From: Lepraria neglecta
Taxonomy: Eukaryota; Ascomycota; Lecanoromycetes; Lecanorales; Stereocaulaceae
NCBI GenBank assembly: GCA_033220425.1
Contig: CM065653.1
Coordinates: 3,348,001 to 3,412,000, forward strand
DNA: 64,000 nt
Direction: 5' to 3'
A program made the position numbers and the translations under genes. The notes under the pieces are model-generated. The model was not told the origin of the DNA and did no database searches. It saw nothing but the letters and a program-made list of their open reading frames with translations. Positions 37,101 to 48,541 of this stretch are shown here, piece after piece (position 1 is the first letter of the stretch; the number at the start of each line of letters is the position of its first letter).

Positions 37101-40100
37101 GGAAATCCTTTGACCAATATGAGAACATCCAGCTCCTTGCAGCACATAAGTCCGCGTTTCAAAGCTGAGATCCTAAAAATATGCAAAAGGCCAGCCAAGG
37201 GATTTGCTATAGTATGCAGACTGGAAATCAAACAACATGCACAACCTACAAGGCAGAAGGAATATGCTTGTTACAAAGGATCTCGACACGAAAAAGGACT
37301 CAGTTGGTCGAAGAATTCAATACCGTTAGTTGCTAAGTTTGGTTGAAGCGAGAACGTCAAATGATCAAAATCGAGTGCCAAAGCATCTGGGGGAAGCAAA
37401 GAGGGAAGTCGGGAGATTGGGGCAATGTGCATTACGCTTCATCTACTTCGTCCTTTGTCACTACTAATGTCTTTACTGCGCCGGGAAGATTTTTCGTTCT
37501 TCATCCACGGCTATTTAAGACCAAGTTTTGCCCGCGTTTGTTCTCGACTTCTATACTAAAAAGCCAACACATGAGGCCTTCTTCAGCGTCCAGCGCGAGC
37601 GCGAGCGAACCTCTGCGACCTACCCTCGATGTTCGAAGGATTCGGAGGGCTCAGCTTGGATCTGAGCTTATGCTATTGTCGCTGTCTGGGTCTCTACATT
37701 GGTTAGCTTCACGGTATCCACAGTATCCCTTCTCTGATCATCTACATATCTAGCATACAGGGAAATAGTCTGGCAAGCCGTCAATAGGCAGCTCGCCCTC
37801 GACTGAACAGCCTCAAAATTCGAATACTCTTGAGATGGTGCCAACAAGCAGTCTTCCAAACCATCGGATAAGAAAGTTCGCGGCAAGATAATTCACATAC
37901 ATTGAAAGCTCTCGGACGGGAATACTGAGTGTTCTTCTTTCCAGCACACACTTCTTGTTATCTTGCCTGACTATCACAGCTATGCGCATAATTATTGCCT
38001 TCCCGATTCAAACTAGTCGCGAGCTGGAAGCAGAATCTCGCAGCCTATCCGAGCTTGAGTTGAAGTACCCAATATTTCACCTCAGGAAACGAATGGCTCA
38101 CAATCTTATGCCAAAACACATCGCCTTAGAAATAGAACTAGACGTCTTTGTATTCTCTTGGAACGCCAGCCAGAGAAAGACGGCCCCGTGGATGTGCCGA
38201 AGGACAAAGATATGGAAAATCATGGAGACGCCTAATTATGAATAGTTTCAAAGGGATTCAATACCATTCATCGATCGTTCTGGACTGGCGCAATCAGCTC
38301 GAATCCTCGGACCCCATGGACTGAATCCACAAAGTTTCTACTGGATGCTAATTATCGTGGTACAGCCATGATTGAGGTATCAAGGCTGCTCGCGCGGATA
38401 GCTTCGAGACTCATAACGGCATTAACATGTAGGTTCGGCGACCCTGTCCAAATGGATAGATAGCCAATCATCAACCAAACGCCCTTCTGAGGCAAGTTCC
38501 TTGATGTTGGAATGACACTCATCACCATAATCTGCCACGAAGTACCGAAGAAGATTCGAAGATTTCAGTACGCACCTGGTTGAAAAGATTATTTGCAAAG
38601 AGCGTCAAAGTCTTTAAATGGTTCACAGCAAACTGAATACTCCGTTATGTTACTTCCCAAGACTATCGCAGATCGGTATGTCTGACGAAAGTATTCCTCA
38701 TCGCCTCAGTTGTAATCTCTGCACTTTGCTGCCGCCTCACGTCCACCGTCATACTTTCCCACCTCACAGTCCCATGCTATAACAAATCACTAATGTATGA
38801 GTTCAGGCAGATCATACGGGGTTAAAGCCGACGTTCCGATCTCACCTCTCCTCGGATGTATCAAGACAGAGACTCCGCTAGTGAGGCAGCTCACTAAGAC
38901 TGCTCGCAATCTCAACGTCATACACGTTATCATCTTTGTGCTTTGAAAGCTACGATTGGAAGCCGCAGTCACTCATACACTGCAAGAAACCTTAAAACTC
39001 ACGCCTTGCCACAGGAGAGAGACGGTTGCAAGCTGCTTTGAGCTAACACATGTCGCAGAAACTGACATATTCGAGGCCAAGGTTGGTGCGATTCTGAGCC
39101 GACCTGGGAGAATGCTAAACCGATTCCAATTCTGCACATCGAGACCTCAATTGTTGTTCCTCTACCTCGCGGCGGCGATACTACTCTCTACCCGTTTGCC
39201 ATATCGCTACTTTATCCTAATACATCACTGAAATTTCACAATACACTCTGGACGCATGCACTCCAGCATATCGAAATACAATGCCAACAGTCTGAGGCCA
39301 AAGTGGTGATTGAGATATCGACTTGGGATTCGATGTCTATATGAACGAAACGGCCGAATTATACGACTACTATAGAAGCGGGAGATCTCCATCATGGTCG
39401 TGCCCTGGAGCAGCATTCGCTACCAAAAGCTAACGCCCGTCTTGGGGCCATCGTCAAAGATCCGCACGCCGAAATGGTAAAAAATTCCACTTGCGATCAA
39501 TTTCGGCTCAATGGATTACAAGATGGGGGCGGGAGTATACTTCCATTGAAATGTCGCTTGATGAACGGTGCCGGTCTGATGCTCGTATCCTCACAGAGGC
39601 TGTGACTTGGTCACCAGTTCGGTGACCTTGGTCTACGCGGACAGCACAGTCCCGGTCCCGAACTGGATGAGACACCAAGGATCAGGGACAGAAAGTCTTA
39701 ACCCTCCGCTTGGGAATCGAAGGTATAGCGGCAAACCTGCAGTCACTCGTTTCCTTCGCGGATGAAACGAGCCATCTAGACATTACCCTGGGATTTTGCC
39801 TTACATCTCCACATATGACTGTATGCTATGGCCAGGAGTCTAAGAGCGGAGCGCGTTGGACCTTTCACAGCCTCCAATTCTTGAAGAAACTATTATGTGT
39901 GAGGTTGATGATGACTACTACATGTATTTTGTCAAATCCTTTTATTTCATCGTTCGCCTACCAACTTGCCTAGACTCTTGCGCACCTCGGCCATCGCAGG
40001 AGAGACCGCACTTATGGTCTCGCAACCGATGTACTGAGAATCGAAAACCCAACTCCTAAGCTAGTAGATCTCGCGATTGTCCAATTGCTCGCAGCTGAAG

Positions 40101-40514
40101 CACAAGAACGCCGTTTGGACGACATGCTTGCGCCGCCTCCCTCTGTCATCGACAATGCGTTGGCGGTGGCCACTGACAAGATCCTCTGGCCACTGAAATA
40201 CAAAACATTGAAGTCTCGTATCAAGTGAAACTCTTGATCAGCCGCATGATAAACCGGTTTCATGATTTCTGTCTTCGTCAAAGCAGCAAGCTCACGTAAG
40301 TTGTGCTGAGTGCTGGTCACCAATTCGACGAGAAGACTCAGTTCCTCTTCTCCTTTTTCCCGCTCCAACTGCTTCAGTATAGGAATCTCTACATAGAGTC
40401 CAATCTTTCAAGGCATACCAATCTCCCACAAGATCTCAAATATCTATACCTAATCAGCCAACATGACTTCCCGTTGCGAATATTTTCCTAGGTAATACCT
40501 CTCATAGCCATTTT
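37101..40514. other. Decayed accessory region, no intact gene
   Basis: Several frames of 80-140 codons occur without recognisable domains: 37343-37753 with Ser-rich SSASSASASEPLRPTLDVRR, 37955-38245, and 38956-39231 with a hydrophobic C-terminus. A frame at about 39995-40228 (plus) has coding-like composition (ENPTPKLVDLAIVQLLAAEA). I take these as gene debris. No RNA gene seen. Confidence 0.4.
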
Positions 40515-40657
40515 TGTTGCAATCCGTTGCTTGATTGCTTTCTATACGATTCCAGAAGCCTGTTGCTAGCCGTTCTTTGTCTGTTTTGGGCATATATGGG
40601 GCCCTGGGGCCCCCCATTAGCTAGATATCCTTCTCAGCCTATTGCCACATTACAACA
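40515..40657 (+). repeat. Left LTR of the non-autonomous element
   Basis: 143 bp, TG...CA ends, nearly identical to 41788-41930. It contains a G/C run ATGGGGCCCTGGGGCCCCCC that can fold. Confidence 0.9.
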
Positions 40658-40741
40658 GGTTATAAGCCCGGATAGCGCCTATTTCGCTGTACCTTTGTGG
40701 GGAAGGTTCCCTCGCAGCACGGTGTCTGCGTTATATACGTT

Positions 40742-40890
40742 CAGCCCTCGGATTTGCTTGCCAATCGACTTATAGATATAGAGTCAGAACTCAGTGGAGG
40801 CATCATGGAGGAATTCAGCCCTCGGATTTGCTTACTAATCGACTTGCATACATGGAGTCAGAACTCAGTGGAGGCATCATGGAGGAATTC
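40742..40890 (+). repeat. Direct repeat (two units of about 75 bp) in the element interior
   Basis: Two copies starting CAGCCCTCGGATTTGCTT and ending GGCATCATGGAGGAATTC lie back to back at about 40741-40816 and 40817-40890. Confidence 0.8.
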
Positions 40891-41583
40891 GGCTCCCAGT
40901 TAGTTATTTCTGGGAGCATTTCGGTCCGGACACAGGGGAGATATATGGATTCTCAGGCCTACGACGACCACTCAAGCCCTATACGGTTTTATAGGCACGG
41001 CTCCTCAATCAGTTATTTCTGGGAGCATTTCGGTCTGGATACAAGCCCTATACGGTTTTATAGGCACGGCTCCTCAATCAGTTATTTCTGGGAGCATTTC
41101 GGTCTGGATACAAGCCCTATACGGTTTTATAGGCACGGCTCCTCAATCAGTTATTTCTGGGAGCATTTCGGTCTGGATACAAGCCCTATACGGCTTTGTA
41201 GCCACGGCTCCTCAATCAGTTATTTCTGGGAGTATTTCGGTCTGGATACAAGCCCTATACGGTTTTGTAGGCACGGCTCCTCAATCAGTTATTTCTGGGA
41301 GTATTTCGGTCCGGATACAGGGGAGATGAATTCTCAGGCCTACGACGACTACTCAAGCCCTACACGGTTTTGTAGGCACGGCTCCTCAATCAGTTATTTC
41401 TGGGAATATTTCGGTCCGGATACAGGGGAGATAAATTCTCAGGCCTACGACGACTACTCAAGCCCTGCACAGTTTTGTAGGCACGGCTCCTCAATCAGTT
41501 ATTTCTGGGAGTATTTCGGTCCGGATACAGGGGAGATAAATTCTCAGGCCTACGACGACTACTTAAGCCCTACATCGCTGTAG
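40828..41583 (+). CDS. Open tandem-repeat reading frame inside the LTR element (251 aa)
   Basis: The frame is 251 codons. It starts MLTNRLAYMESELSGGIMEE if a CTT-to-Met alternative start is not assumed; the first ATG usable in frame is near 40852. It is made of repeats of HGSSISYFWEHFGLDTSPIR type. Four spacings are 69 bp (23 residues) and later ones 105 bp (35 residues, adding GEINSQAYDDYSSP). Both are multiples of three, so the frame survives unit gain and loss. The units are rich in Ser, Tyr, Phe and Trp. No known gag or other domain is visible. It could be a translated structural repeat or a frame kept open by chance in a young array. Confidence 0.45.
   Translation: MLTNRLAYMESELSGGIMEEFGSQLVISGSISVRTQGRYMDSQAYDDHSSPIRFYRHGSSISYFWEHFGLDTSPIRFYRHGSSISYFWEHFGLDTSPIRFYRHGSSISYFWEHFGLDTSPIRLCSHGSSISYFWEYFGLDTSPIRFCRHGSSISYFWEYFGPDTGEMNSQAYDDYSSPTRFCRHGSSISYFWEYFGPDTGEINSQAYDDYSSPAQFCRHGSSISYFWEYFGPDTGEINSQAYDDYLSPTSL
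40975..41580 (+). repeat. Tandem array, 69-bp and 105-bp units
   Basis: About eight units carrying GGCACGGCTCCTCAATCAGT. The first units repeat every 69 bp (starts 40975, 41044, 41113, 41182); later ones every 105 bp (for example 41356, 41461) because of an added 36-bp block with GGGGAGATAAATTCTCAGG. Units differ by a few bases. Confidence 0.85.
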
Positions 41584-41787
41584 GTACAGTCCCGGGTCAG
41601 TTGCTCCTAGTAACATTCGACTCCAACAGTCGATACGGAGATTATTAACGACCTCTCGGACGCCGACAAATATTTTGGGTCCAGGATTGGGGGGAGCGCT
41701 ACCAGGGATATGTTTCTAGTAATAAATGTTTTGGGTCCAGGATTGAGGGGAGCGCTAGCAGGGATGTGTTTCTAGTATCGAGGGGAG

Positions 41788-41930
41788 TGTTGCAATCCGT
41801 TGCTTGATTGCTTTCTATACGATTCCAGAAGCCTGTTGCTAGCCGTTCTTTGTCTGTTTTGGGCATATATGGGGCCCTGGGGCCCCCCATTAGCTAGATA
41901 TCCTTCTCAGCCTATTGCTACATTGCAACA
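41788..41930 (+). repeat. Right LTR of the non-autonomous element
   Basis: 143 bp, followed immediately by the duplicated ATTTT. A second internal duplication precedes it (41660-41775, units with TTTTGGGTCCAGGATTG). Confidence 0.9.
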
Positions 41931-42386
41931 ATTTTCTTTAAAACTGCTGATCGTTTGATAGAGATGCAGAAGATTAAAAACAAGAACATCGCATACGTCT
42001 GTCCGATCACGCATTCAGCCATAACGACAATCAAACATAAATTCTCAAGATCAAGACGTCAGAGATCTTGATAGTGCAAGACAAGAGCCGCTCAGTCTGA
42101 TTGATCTTCAAGACCTTCATGATCCAGGTTCAGTATTAATATGCTGATACCAGAGACCCCTCGCTTTTTTAGTCATTATTATCGAGTATGTCCAGACGTA
42201 CGAGCAAGGTTCTGGGGGCAATTTGAAAGGATCCGAGCGCGGCCCAGTAGAGGTGTACTAGAGAGAGTCACAAAGGTGTTATCACAACGGTATCTTAGCC
42301 TAGAAGAGGCTGCGTTGAACAAACCCGAATCGACGTCGAATGCGGCACGAAGAGCAGAGCCTCCAATCGTGGCCCGGGTACGTTTC
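41931..42386 (+). pseudogene. Gene fragment interrupted by a solo LTR
   Basis: A plus-strand frame (42141 onward) reads MLIPETPRFFSHYYRVCPDV and continues Arg-rich through EPPIVARVRF to the LTR at 42387. Beyond the LTR it does not continue convincingly. Family not recognised. Confidence 0.4.
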
Positions 42387-42529
42387 TATTGCAATCCGTT
42401 GCTTGATTGCTTTCTATGCGATTCCAGAAGCCTGTTGTTAGCCGTTCTTTGTCTGTTTTGGCCATATATGGGGCCCTGGGGGCCCCCATTAGCTAGACAT
42501 CCTTCCCAGCCTATTGCCACATTGCAACA
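42387..42529 (+). repeat. Solo LTR, same family as 40515-40657
   Basis: 143 bp, about 95% like the LTRs above, ending ATTGCAACA. Flanks GTTTC and GTCTC are a near-match 5-bp target duplication. This is the footprint of LTR-LTR recombination of another copy. Confidence 0.85.
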
Positions 42530-43788
42530 GTCTCAAATCGGAAGATTTACCAAGATTCTCCAGCAGACCTCAGACTCCCCACTAAGTTGAAGAGGTAGAC
42601 ATTCGGTCTAGATTTACACTCTCTTACAGCCTGCTAACATGCAAATAGAAGCACGACCTACTCGATAGCTGGACCGTGTTCATATGGGCTACTGACGCTT
42701 TGGATAAGCCCGTGTGCAAATTCCCATCTCGAGAAGCAACATCGCTAAGTGTGAAAAGCGCTCAAAAGGATGGAAGCGTCTTAACGATCCACCGTATCCA
42801 AGTTACACTCCATCAGCCTTAGTTGTACCCTTCACCACGGAATATGATGCCGCACAAGGAGAGATGCAATATCGAGAGAAACGAAGGCATTAGAGTCAAC
42901 AGCAGAAAAGTCGTATTAATACTGCACCTCCATCTAAGGCCTCAGCTTCCAAGCGGCCCAACAACTAGGATGTCTTGTCGCAGTGCTCCAAACAGCAACT
43001 CACAGCGGCGCCTGTCGCATCAATCCAGCCCACAGTGCTGCCTGTATTGTCAGGATTGCCAACCCAATTATTTTCAATGATCAAGACCTAGAACTGCTGC
43101 AATGCAACGCGTCCGAGCTTTAAGAGACACGGGTAGCTGATGGCGCACAATGATTTTAAACAGCTTCTTTAAGTCCGGTCTAGTCTCCTTGAAATCTTTC
43201 GAGAGGCGTGGACTTCATGTCCTCGGCTCCAAACATTCGGTGGGGCACAACGGCGTATGATCCAAACGATCCATATTGTCACGTGCTATTAAACTGCACA
43301 TAACCACGTCAAATATTGAAGAGCAGTTCACTCCCAGAGATCTATGACTGAGAATAGAGGACTGACAAGTCCTGATACAATTTAGGAAATGAGGTTTCAC
43401 TGAAGAAACCCCGTGAGAATGGGACACTTATGGGAGGCATGCTAAATCCATCATACAAAGCACAGTTTAGTGGTTCCCTGGATTGAAGCAGACTCTCCAA
43501 ATATAGCCTGCTTATGCAAGCTTCTCGTACACTCTTTGTCCTTGCGGTCTGTCGCAACTACATGTCTACTCAAAGCAACAAGAACTGGTGGTACTGAGTC
43601 AGGTCACCGAATAGGTCTCTCTCTGATATGGCGAACTGGAAGCCAACGCTATCGAATTATTTTTCGAAGGGCTACATCAATTGAATGATGGCAATCTCGG
43701 ACCACGAAACCAATGTAAGAACAAATACTCTACTGGCATTGGACAAAAGGAACGACCTCATAGTCATCAAGCGTTCTACAAATAACCA
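42530..43788. other. Decayed host sequence before the Copia element
   Basis: Short frames only, no motif. It is presumably continuous with 48542 onward before the Copia insertion. Confidence 0.4.
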
Positions 43789-43951
43789 TGTTGCAATGGC
43801 AGAAAACACTCAATTGACTGACTAGCTAATGGATAGGAATCTATGGAGTACTAATAGACATCTCTGTCTGTTTGCTAACACTTCTACCTGTGACTAGCGG
43901 AGAAGGACAATAGAATCGCATAAAGAGCAATCAGGCAACCAGATTGCAACA
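43789..43951 (-). repeat. 3' LTR of the Copia element
   Basis: 163 bp, TG...CA ends. The adjacent internal sequence on the minus strand is the polypurine tract CGAGGGGAG, identical to that of the small LTR element. Confidence 0.9.
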
Positions 43952-46900
43952 CTCCCCTCGAGTCCATTTATGACGTAGCCTTAGTGTTTCTATATACCCA
44001 TATTCGCAACGAACTTCTAAAAGCTCGCCGCCGGTAGAGGCTTGGTAAGACCGTCTGCAAGCATGTCCTCAGTACTAATATATTTGATCCTGATCTTCCC
44101 ATCCACCGCGACCTCTCTGACGTAATACTACGCTATATCTATATGCTTTGTTCGGCGGTGAAACTCAGGGTTCGTAGAGAGAGTAATAGCGCCTTAGTTA
44201 TCTATATAGAGAAGAACGGGATCCTTCTCCTTCCTTAGTCCAAGCTCGCTAAGTAAATAGTAGATCTAGATAGCCTCCTTTGCAGCCTCTATTATTACTA
44301 TATATTTAGACTTAGTAGAAGATGTAGTAACTGCAGTCTGGCGCTTAGAAGACTATAAGATAGGACCCCCATTTAGTATGTAGATATAGCCTCCGATAGA
44401 TTTTCTTCCGTCGATAACCCCTGTATAGTCCGCATCAGAATATCCAACCAAGCCCTTATTCCCAGCTCTTAAGTATATAATACCTCGTCTAAGCGTACCT
44501 TTAATATACCGAAAAACGCGGTCCAGGGCTTGTATTTATAGAGGACCTGGATTAGAATAGTAACGACTAAGGACAGAGACGGCGTAGGCAAGATCAGGTC
44601 TTATTTCTACTATAGCGTATATAAGGTATTTAATAGCCGATTAGTAGCGCTTGATAGTAGCTTTGGACGCTTGTATAAGAGGAGGTATTATGAATCCTAG
44701 GACTCTAGTATCTATAGGAGTAGCGGTAGGGTAATAATTATCTATCTCAAAACGCTGCAATACCGTTATTAAATACAAACGCTGATATAGTATAATTCCA
44801 GTAGGATAACGTTCGATCTCAATATCTAAATAGCGAGTAGTAGGACCTATATCAGTTATTCTGAATTTAGTACTAAGTTATTATTTAAGCTCGTTGACTT
44901 TTATAATCTCTATACCGACTATAAGTAGGTCATCGATATAAAGGGCGATATAGATAGTCTTATCTATAGATATAAATATATAGTAGTCCGTAGTTATTCT
45001 TATAAAACCCAGTTAGGAGAGGAAGCTCTAAATAGTTATATACTAGATATAAGGAGATTACTTCAGCCTATAGAGAGCTTTTCGTAGCTTGTAGACCTTA
45101 TTCGTCCCGTCTTCGAACTCCGTAGACTGAATAATATAGATAAGCTCGTCGAGAAGACCGTAGAGGAAGGTAGTAACTATATCTATTTACTCTATATAAA
45201 GGTCTCCTTTAGCGGTAGTTAAGATTATTAATCTATAAGAGACTACCTTAATAATAGAGGCAAAAGTCTCTTTATAGTTAATACCCTATTCTTATTAATA
45301 GCTATAGACTACCTATCGAGCCTTCCGCTTAATAGAGCTATCTTCCTTCTTCTTAATATAGAAGACCTATTTCCTAGTAAGAGGCTTATAGGATAGGTTA
45401 CCTATAGGAGGATCGACGAGGTCCTATATAGAGTTCTCTATTAGAGAATTATATTCTAACTATATAGCTTCTTTCTAAAGAGACTAATTAGCTATCTTTA
45501 TAGCCTACTAAAGAGTCTACGATTCTTAAGGCTAAAGGTTAAGAGTCTCCCCTTTAGATAAGGTACTGAGAACTTTTACTATATAGATATAAAACTTTAG
45601 CGTTAGTCCTTCTAAAATGTCGTTATCGCTAAATAGACGAACGACTATATCCAAGAAATTAGTATAGTGCTCCCTGAATTTTATGCCTTTAGATCTCGTA
45701 GTATCTCTAGGCTAGAAGCTATCAGGGATCCGGTTCTTTAGATTACGAGGTTTCTTTTCAGGTAGATTATTATCTTCCTCGCTAGCTTTATTAGAAGAAG
45801 GCTCCCCTAAAGGTAGTAGAGAAAGGTCACTTGAATCCGCAGAAGAAAGGTCTATAGTAGAGACTATAAGTAATAGTAAATCATTGCGTTCTAAACCTAT
45901 AAGGAGTAAATCATCTTACTTAGTCTATAGGAATAGTATTATTTTAGACTCCCCTAGTTAGTAGACAGTATCCTTATTAACTTTGACATCTTAATAGGCG
46001 GTAACCTTCCTAGTCTTAGGGTTATAGATACGATAATTTATTCCCTCGTATCCAATAAAGATACCTTGCCAGGAGCGTTTATTAAGTTTACCTCTTAATA
46101 TAGTCTTAGGAATAAGTACCTAAGCCCTACTCCTAAGGACCTTAAAATAGGAGATATTAGGTATTTCGCTATTAAGAGTAAAGTAGGGAATAGCGTTATT
46201 ATCGAGGACTCTTATAGGATATCTATTCCGTACATAGCAGACAGCAGAGACGATCTTATACTATAGGTGTTTTCCTAGATACTTCTCAGCTATAATCGAC
46301 CGAGTAGGTCCTATAAGAGTATAGTTCTTCCTCTTAGCCTTACTATTCTAGGTATATATATAAGCGGCGGAGTATTCCTATTAGATACCTTTCTTAGTAA
46401 AGTAGGCCGAGAAACGGTAATTATAGAATTCAGTCCCAAGGTTAGTTCTCTACATCTTAACCTTCTGTCCTAACTAGGTCTCTATTCTTATAACCTAGTC
46501 TACCGTCTTCTTGAAAGTCTTATCCTTAGAGACTAATAGCTTAGTCTATATAGCCCCTGTAGAGTTATCGGTAACGGTCTATATATACTTTTCTCTATAA
46601 ATTCCTAGTAGAAAAGGTCCTTTAAGGTCGGAGTATAGCTTATCTAGGAAATCGATAGTATATCTTATTGGCTTACGGGAAACTTATTCCTATTGCCTCC
46701 CCTTTATATAATTACTATATATTTCTATTAGGGGATACCTATAAAGATATAGTCCCTAGACGAGATATTAGACCTTCTAAAGACTACTATATACGAGGTA
46801 AGCAAATTGCCGGTACCAAAGTATATATTCCTTATTACTTATAGAAGTAGCTTATATATAGGTCTAAGGAGGCGTAGTAGCGATATTAAGGCTCTTAGTA

Positions 46901-48378
46901 CCGTAGACGTTATTATTAATAGAGTTTTTATAAACGGTAGAGTCAGAAGTTATAGTTAAGTAAGCTTTAGCCCTATAGGGCGGAGTAATATAGAGTTAAT
47001 AAAGATCTTCTCTTATATCTATATATCTAATAACTTCTCTATTAAAAATAATATAGGAGGCCTTATTAACGCCGTTCAGGTATACCTTTATATACTTCGT
47101 TACTAGACGAGTAGTACTAATAAGATTAGAGCCGATAGGACTATAGAGTACGTTAGATAGGAGTATTTACCTTACTTTACTAGATAGCTATAGGAGGGAT
47201 AAAGTAACGTCGCTACGACCGAACGCCTAGGTAACCTTATTTATAGCAGTAACTATCTTCTCCTTAACCGTTCGATAGCTAATAAACTAACTCCTATTAC
47301 TATAGATATAGTCGGTCGATCCGGAGTTAATTATCTAGATATTCGGAGTATTTATAATTTGGTCTAAGAGTACTAGATTTATATAAAGATAGTAGGATAT
47401 AATCGGCTTTTTTAGAGAAGAAGATTTACTAGTAGTAGAAGAATCCTCTAAGGATTTAGGCTTATTTAGATAAATATAGTCCGTATAGCCTTTCTAATAG
47501 TAGATATAATAGTCTTTATTATAGTAATAGTAAGAAGGCTTCTAGTAACGCTTAGATCTATAATAGGAGTAAGAGTTATTAGAATTAGACTTAGGTATAG
47601 TCCTTATCTAGTAAGTAGAAACCTCGTTCTTTATTCCCTGCTTATAATTAATTAGGCCCTTAATAGTATTATCGAAAGTAATAGAATTATCCTTCCGGGC
47701 CTTCTCGTTTAGGATAGTACGGTACTAATTCTACTTAGGACCTAGACTATTAAGAAGTATTAGAAGGATAATATCCTTAACCTTAATATTAAGGTTAGTT
47801 ATTTCTATCTAGACCGTCTTAAACTCAGCTAACGTATTAGTAATAGAGCCTTTATAAGAGATAGACGATAATTTAGATAATACGGCCTATTTAGCGGCCA
47901 GTCCTAAGGGGGTAAATTTCTCCTTTAGAAAATCTAAGGTCTAAGTAGACGTCCGAGATAATAATATCTTAATATCTAAGAACTACTAGACGTCCTAAGA
48001 GTATATATATCCCAGTCGGGCAGAGGCCCGGCTATCCTGAGTATCCCAAGAGTTCTAATCTCTTAGACTCTCAGCTTTTACAGCCTTAGTAGACCTATTA
48101 GGAGTAGGGCCAGGGCGAGGATAAGTACCGTTGATATATTTAATAAGGAGGGCGTCAGCAAGAGCAAATTATATATTATACTACTAGGTCTTAAAGTTAT
48201 CAGGGTCTTTAAGCTTAGTAAAGGCGAATAAACTACGTCCTTCCTCTATAATAAGAAGGTAGGCAGGGCAGAGCGCAGTAGTAGAAGGGAGGAGGAGTTA
48301 ATCTTAAATAATAGTATTTTTAAAAAAAGTGCAGCGGAAGTAGTAAGTAGATTATTTTAAACCCCCGGGCTTATAACC

Positions 48379-48541
48379 TGTTATAATAGCAGAAAACACT
48401 CAATTAACTGACTAGCTAATAGATAGGAATCTATAGAGTACTAATAGACATCTCTGTCTGTTTGCTAATACTTCTGCCTGTGACTAGCGGAGAAGGACAA
48501 TGGAATCGTATAAAGAGTAATCAGGCAACCAGATTGCAACA
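48379..48541 (-). repeat. 5' LTR of the Copia element
   Basis: 163 bp. The adjoining internal sequence reads GGTTATAAGCCCGG on the minus strand, the same primer-binding-site sequence as at 40658-40671. Confidence 0.9.

Larger units (their letters stand above)
40515..41930 (+). mobile_element. Non-autonomous LTR retroelement (Copia-linked), structurally whole
   Basis: 1416 bp, bounded by a perfect 5-bp target duplication ATTTT (40510-40514 and 41931-41935). LTRs are 143 bp each (40515-40657, 41788-41930), begin TGTTGC and end CAACA, and are about 99% identical, so the insertion is recent. A primer-binding-site-like GGTTATAAGCCCGG follows the left LTR, and a polypurine tract (GAGGGGAG) precedes the right LTR. 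There is no gag, protease, integrase or RT. The 1.13-kb interior instead holds tandem repeats and one open frame. The same end, PBS and PPT sequences occur in the Copia element at 43.8-48.5 kb. Unlike that element, this one shows no RIP-like decay. It looks whole. Confidence 0.88.
43789..48541 (-). mobile_element. Ty1/Copia LTR retrotransposon, heavily RIP-degraded fossil
   Basis: 4753 bp with 163-bp LTRs (43789-43951 and 48379-48541) and a perfect 5-bp target duplication AACCA (43784-43788, 48542-48546). The coding strand is minus: reverse transcriptase core YIALYIDDLLIVG near 44900-44950 and RNase H-like GGYIYxLNGGP near 44360-44400 are recognisable. The order PBS next to the 48.4-kb LTR, then gag/integrase region, RT and RNase H toward 44 kb is the Copia order. 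The interior is extremely TA-rich with many stops. The LTRs differ at about ten sites, all transitions, as RIP produces. The element is broken beyond expression. The 5' LTR is the right-hand one. Confidence 0.92.

Noticed and set aside
40975-41580. CRISPR array
   Set aside because: Units are contiguous tandem copies without unique spacers, and lie within an LTR element in a eukaryotic genome.
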